A stretch of 7,671 nucleotides of DNA from Bacillota bacterium (GTDB lineage: Bacteria; Bacillota; Clostridia; DSM-8532), in contig JAEZBW010000464.1 in assembly GCA_023426765.1 (NCBI GenBank), forward strand, positions 1-7,671, given 5' to 3'. The notes beneath the pieces were generated by a model. That model made no database searches. It saw only the letters and a program-made list of their open reading frames with translations, and was not told where the DNA came from. Shown piece by piece: positions 7,268 through 7,671 of this stretch. A program made the position numbers and the translations under genes. How positions within the stretch are numbered: the first letter of the stretch is position 1; the number at the start of each line of letters is the position of its first letter.

Positions 7268-7292
7268 TTAACCAGTTAAGCAGACTTTCTGC
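7268..7292. repeat. Two adjacent small inverted repeats in the gap before the peptidase gene
   Basis: TTAAC-CA-GTTAA (7268-7279) is followed at once by GCAGA-CTT-TCTGC (7280-7292). Each has five perfect pairs. The second could form a small hairpin just upstream of the ribosome binding site. There is no T-run after it, so it does not look like an intrinsic terminator. Function is unknown and chance is possible. Confidence 0.35.
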
Positions 7293-7295
7293 AAT

Positions 7296-7303
7296 AAAAG
7301 GAG
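7296..7303 (+). promoter_or_regulatory. Strong ribosome binding site of the peptidase gene
   Basis: AAAAGGAG lies five bases before ATG at 7309. It is the best site in the window together with that of the pilin, and it fixes the start of a gene whose long N-terminus might otherwise be questioned. Confidence 0.65.
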
Positions 7304-7308
7304 CAATT

Positions 7309-7671
7309 ATGAATCTACAGCCAAGAAATATAACGAACCTACAAATGCAGGGAAAAAGATTGTTGATTAGGAACGTGTTGTTTCCGACCAAAGGGAAAAA
7401 TGGACTTTTTGTTTACTGTTCGATGATTCTGACATTACTTTATACCGTCTTTGCACTTATATTTCCCGCATCAGAAAGAACGATTCACGGTGTGGTTATC
7501 CTTATGTTAATGGCGGCATTATCCTATGAGGATGTCAGAGAGAAACGAATCTCCATGAGCGTAATTGGTGGTATTTTTGTCGTCAGCGTCATTCACACCC
7601 TCCTTTTTCAGGGGGATTATTTCGTTTGGATTGCTGGTGCTGTTTTTTCAGTGTTGATGCTCGCGCTCCAT
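7309..7671 (+). CDS. Prepilin peptidase, A24 (TadV/CpaA-like) family, 3' end outside the window
   Basis: This is an integral membrane aspartic protease expected to cut the leaders of the pilin and the two TadE-like proteins. The 121 visible residues run to the window edge with no stop. After a basic, polar N-terminus of about 30 residues come membrane segments at about 33-52 and 59-72. The first active-site motif follows, YEDVREKRIS, in which Asp75, Arg77 and Ile81 match the D-x-R-x-x-x-I pattern of A24 peptidases, with Ser82 where Pro is common. Further membrane segments lie at about 84-100 and 104-120. The second catalytic motif (GxGD) would be beyond the end, so the call rests on one motif, topology and context. 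The gene begins 54 bases after the preceding stop, behind a strong ribosome binding site, and is probably the next member of the operon. Confidence 0.72.
   Translation, partial: MNLQPRNITNLQMQGKRLLIRNVLFPTKGKNGLFVYCSMILTLLYTVFALIFPASERTIHGVVILMLMAALSYEDVREKRISMSVIGGIFVVSVIHTLLFQGDYFVWIAGAVFSVLMLALH

Noticed and set aside
7280..7298. Hairpin GCAGA-CTT-TCTGC as a transcription terminator
   Set aside because: The stem is only five pairs, is followed by AATAAAA rather than a T-run, and sits just before the ribosome binding site of the next pilus gene.

Overview
The window is one strand-uniform gene cluster for a tad-type (Flp, type IVc) pilus or related type IV secretion-like surface apparatus of a Gram-positive bacterium, most likely a member of the Clostridia (Bacillota). 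The evidence for the host is indirect. The set includes a very short Flp1-like pilin, a short TadB, and a large DUF5702-type protein known to me from clostridial tad loci. No secretin or outer-membrane component is seen. Shine-Dalgarno sequences are strong and purine-rich (GGGAGGA, AAAAGGAG), and TTG and GTG starts are used. I cannot name a genus.

Layout, all on the + strand: 1-675 is TadB, the first inner-membrane platform protein, probably cut at its 5' end by the window edge. 688-1563 is TadC, the second platform protein. 1624-1812 is a 62-residue Flp-like pilin. 1825-2505 is a TadE-like pseudopilin. 2561-5878 is a 1105-residue DUF5702-type protein with a TadG-like N-terminus and a long coiled coil. 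5878-7254 is a second, unusually large TadE-like protein with a C-terminal domain that is not part of ordinary TadE. 7309-7671 is the start of an A24-type prepilin peptidase, cut at the 3' edge. Gaps are 12-60 bases and one junction overlaps (TAATG). I see no convincing terminator, so this reads as one operon.

How the parts fit: TadB and TadC form the membrane base that an ATPase (TadA, expected just upstream, outside the window) drives. The peptidase would cleave three substrates that carry a Gly followed at +5 by Glu: the pilin and both TadE-like proteins. The DUF5702 protein has the matching membrane anchor but lacks the Glu, so it is probably not cleaved and stays in the membrane, as TadG does. 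No RNA genes, mobile elements or CRISPR arrays were seen.

The most unusual point is the C-terminal part of the 458-residue TadE-like protein. From memory it resembles the nuclease-fold modules of polymorphic toxins, but with a Phe where a catalytic Lys would be expected. This is an inference that a profile or structure search could confirm or remove.
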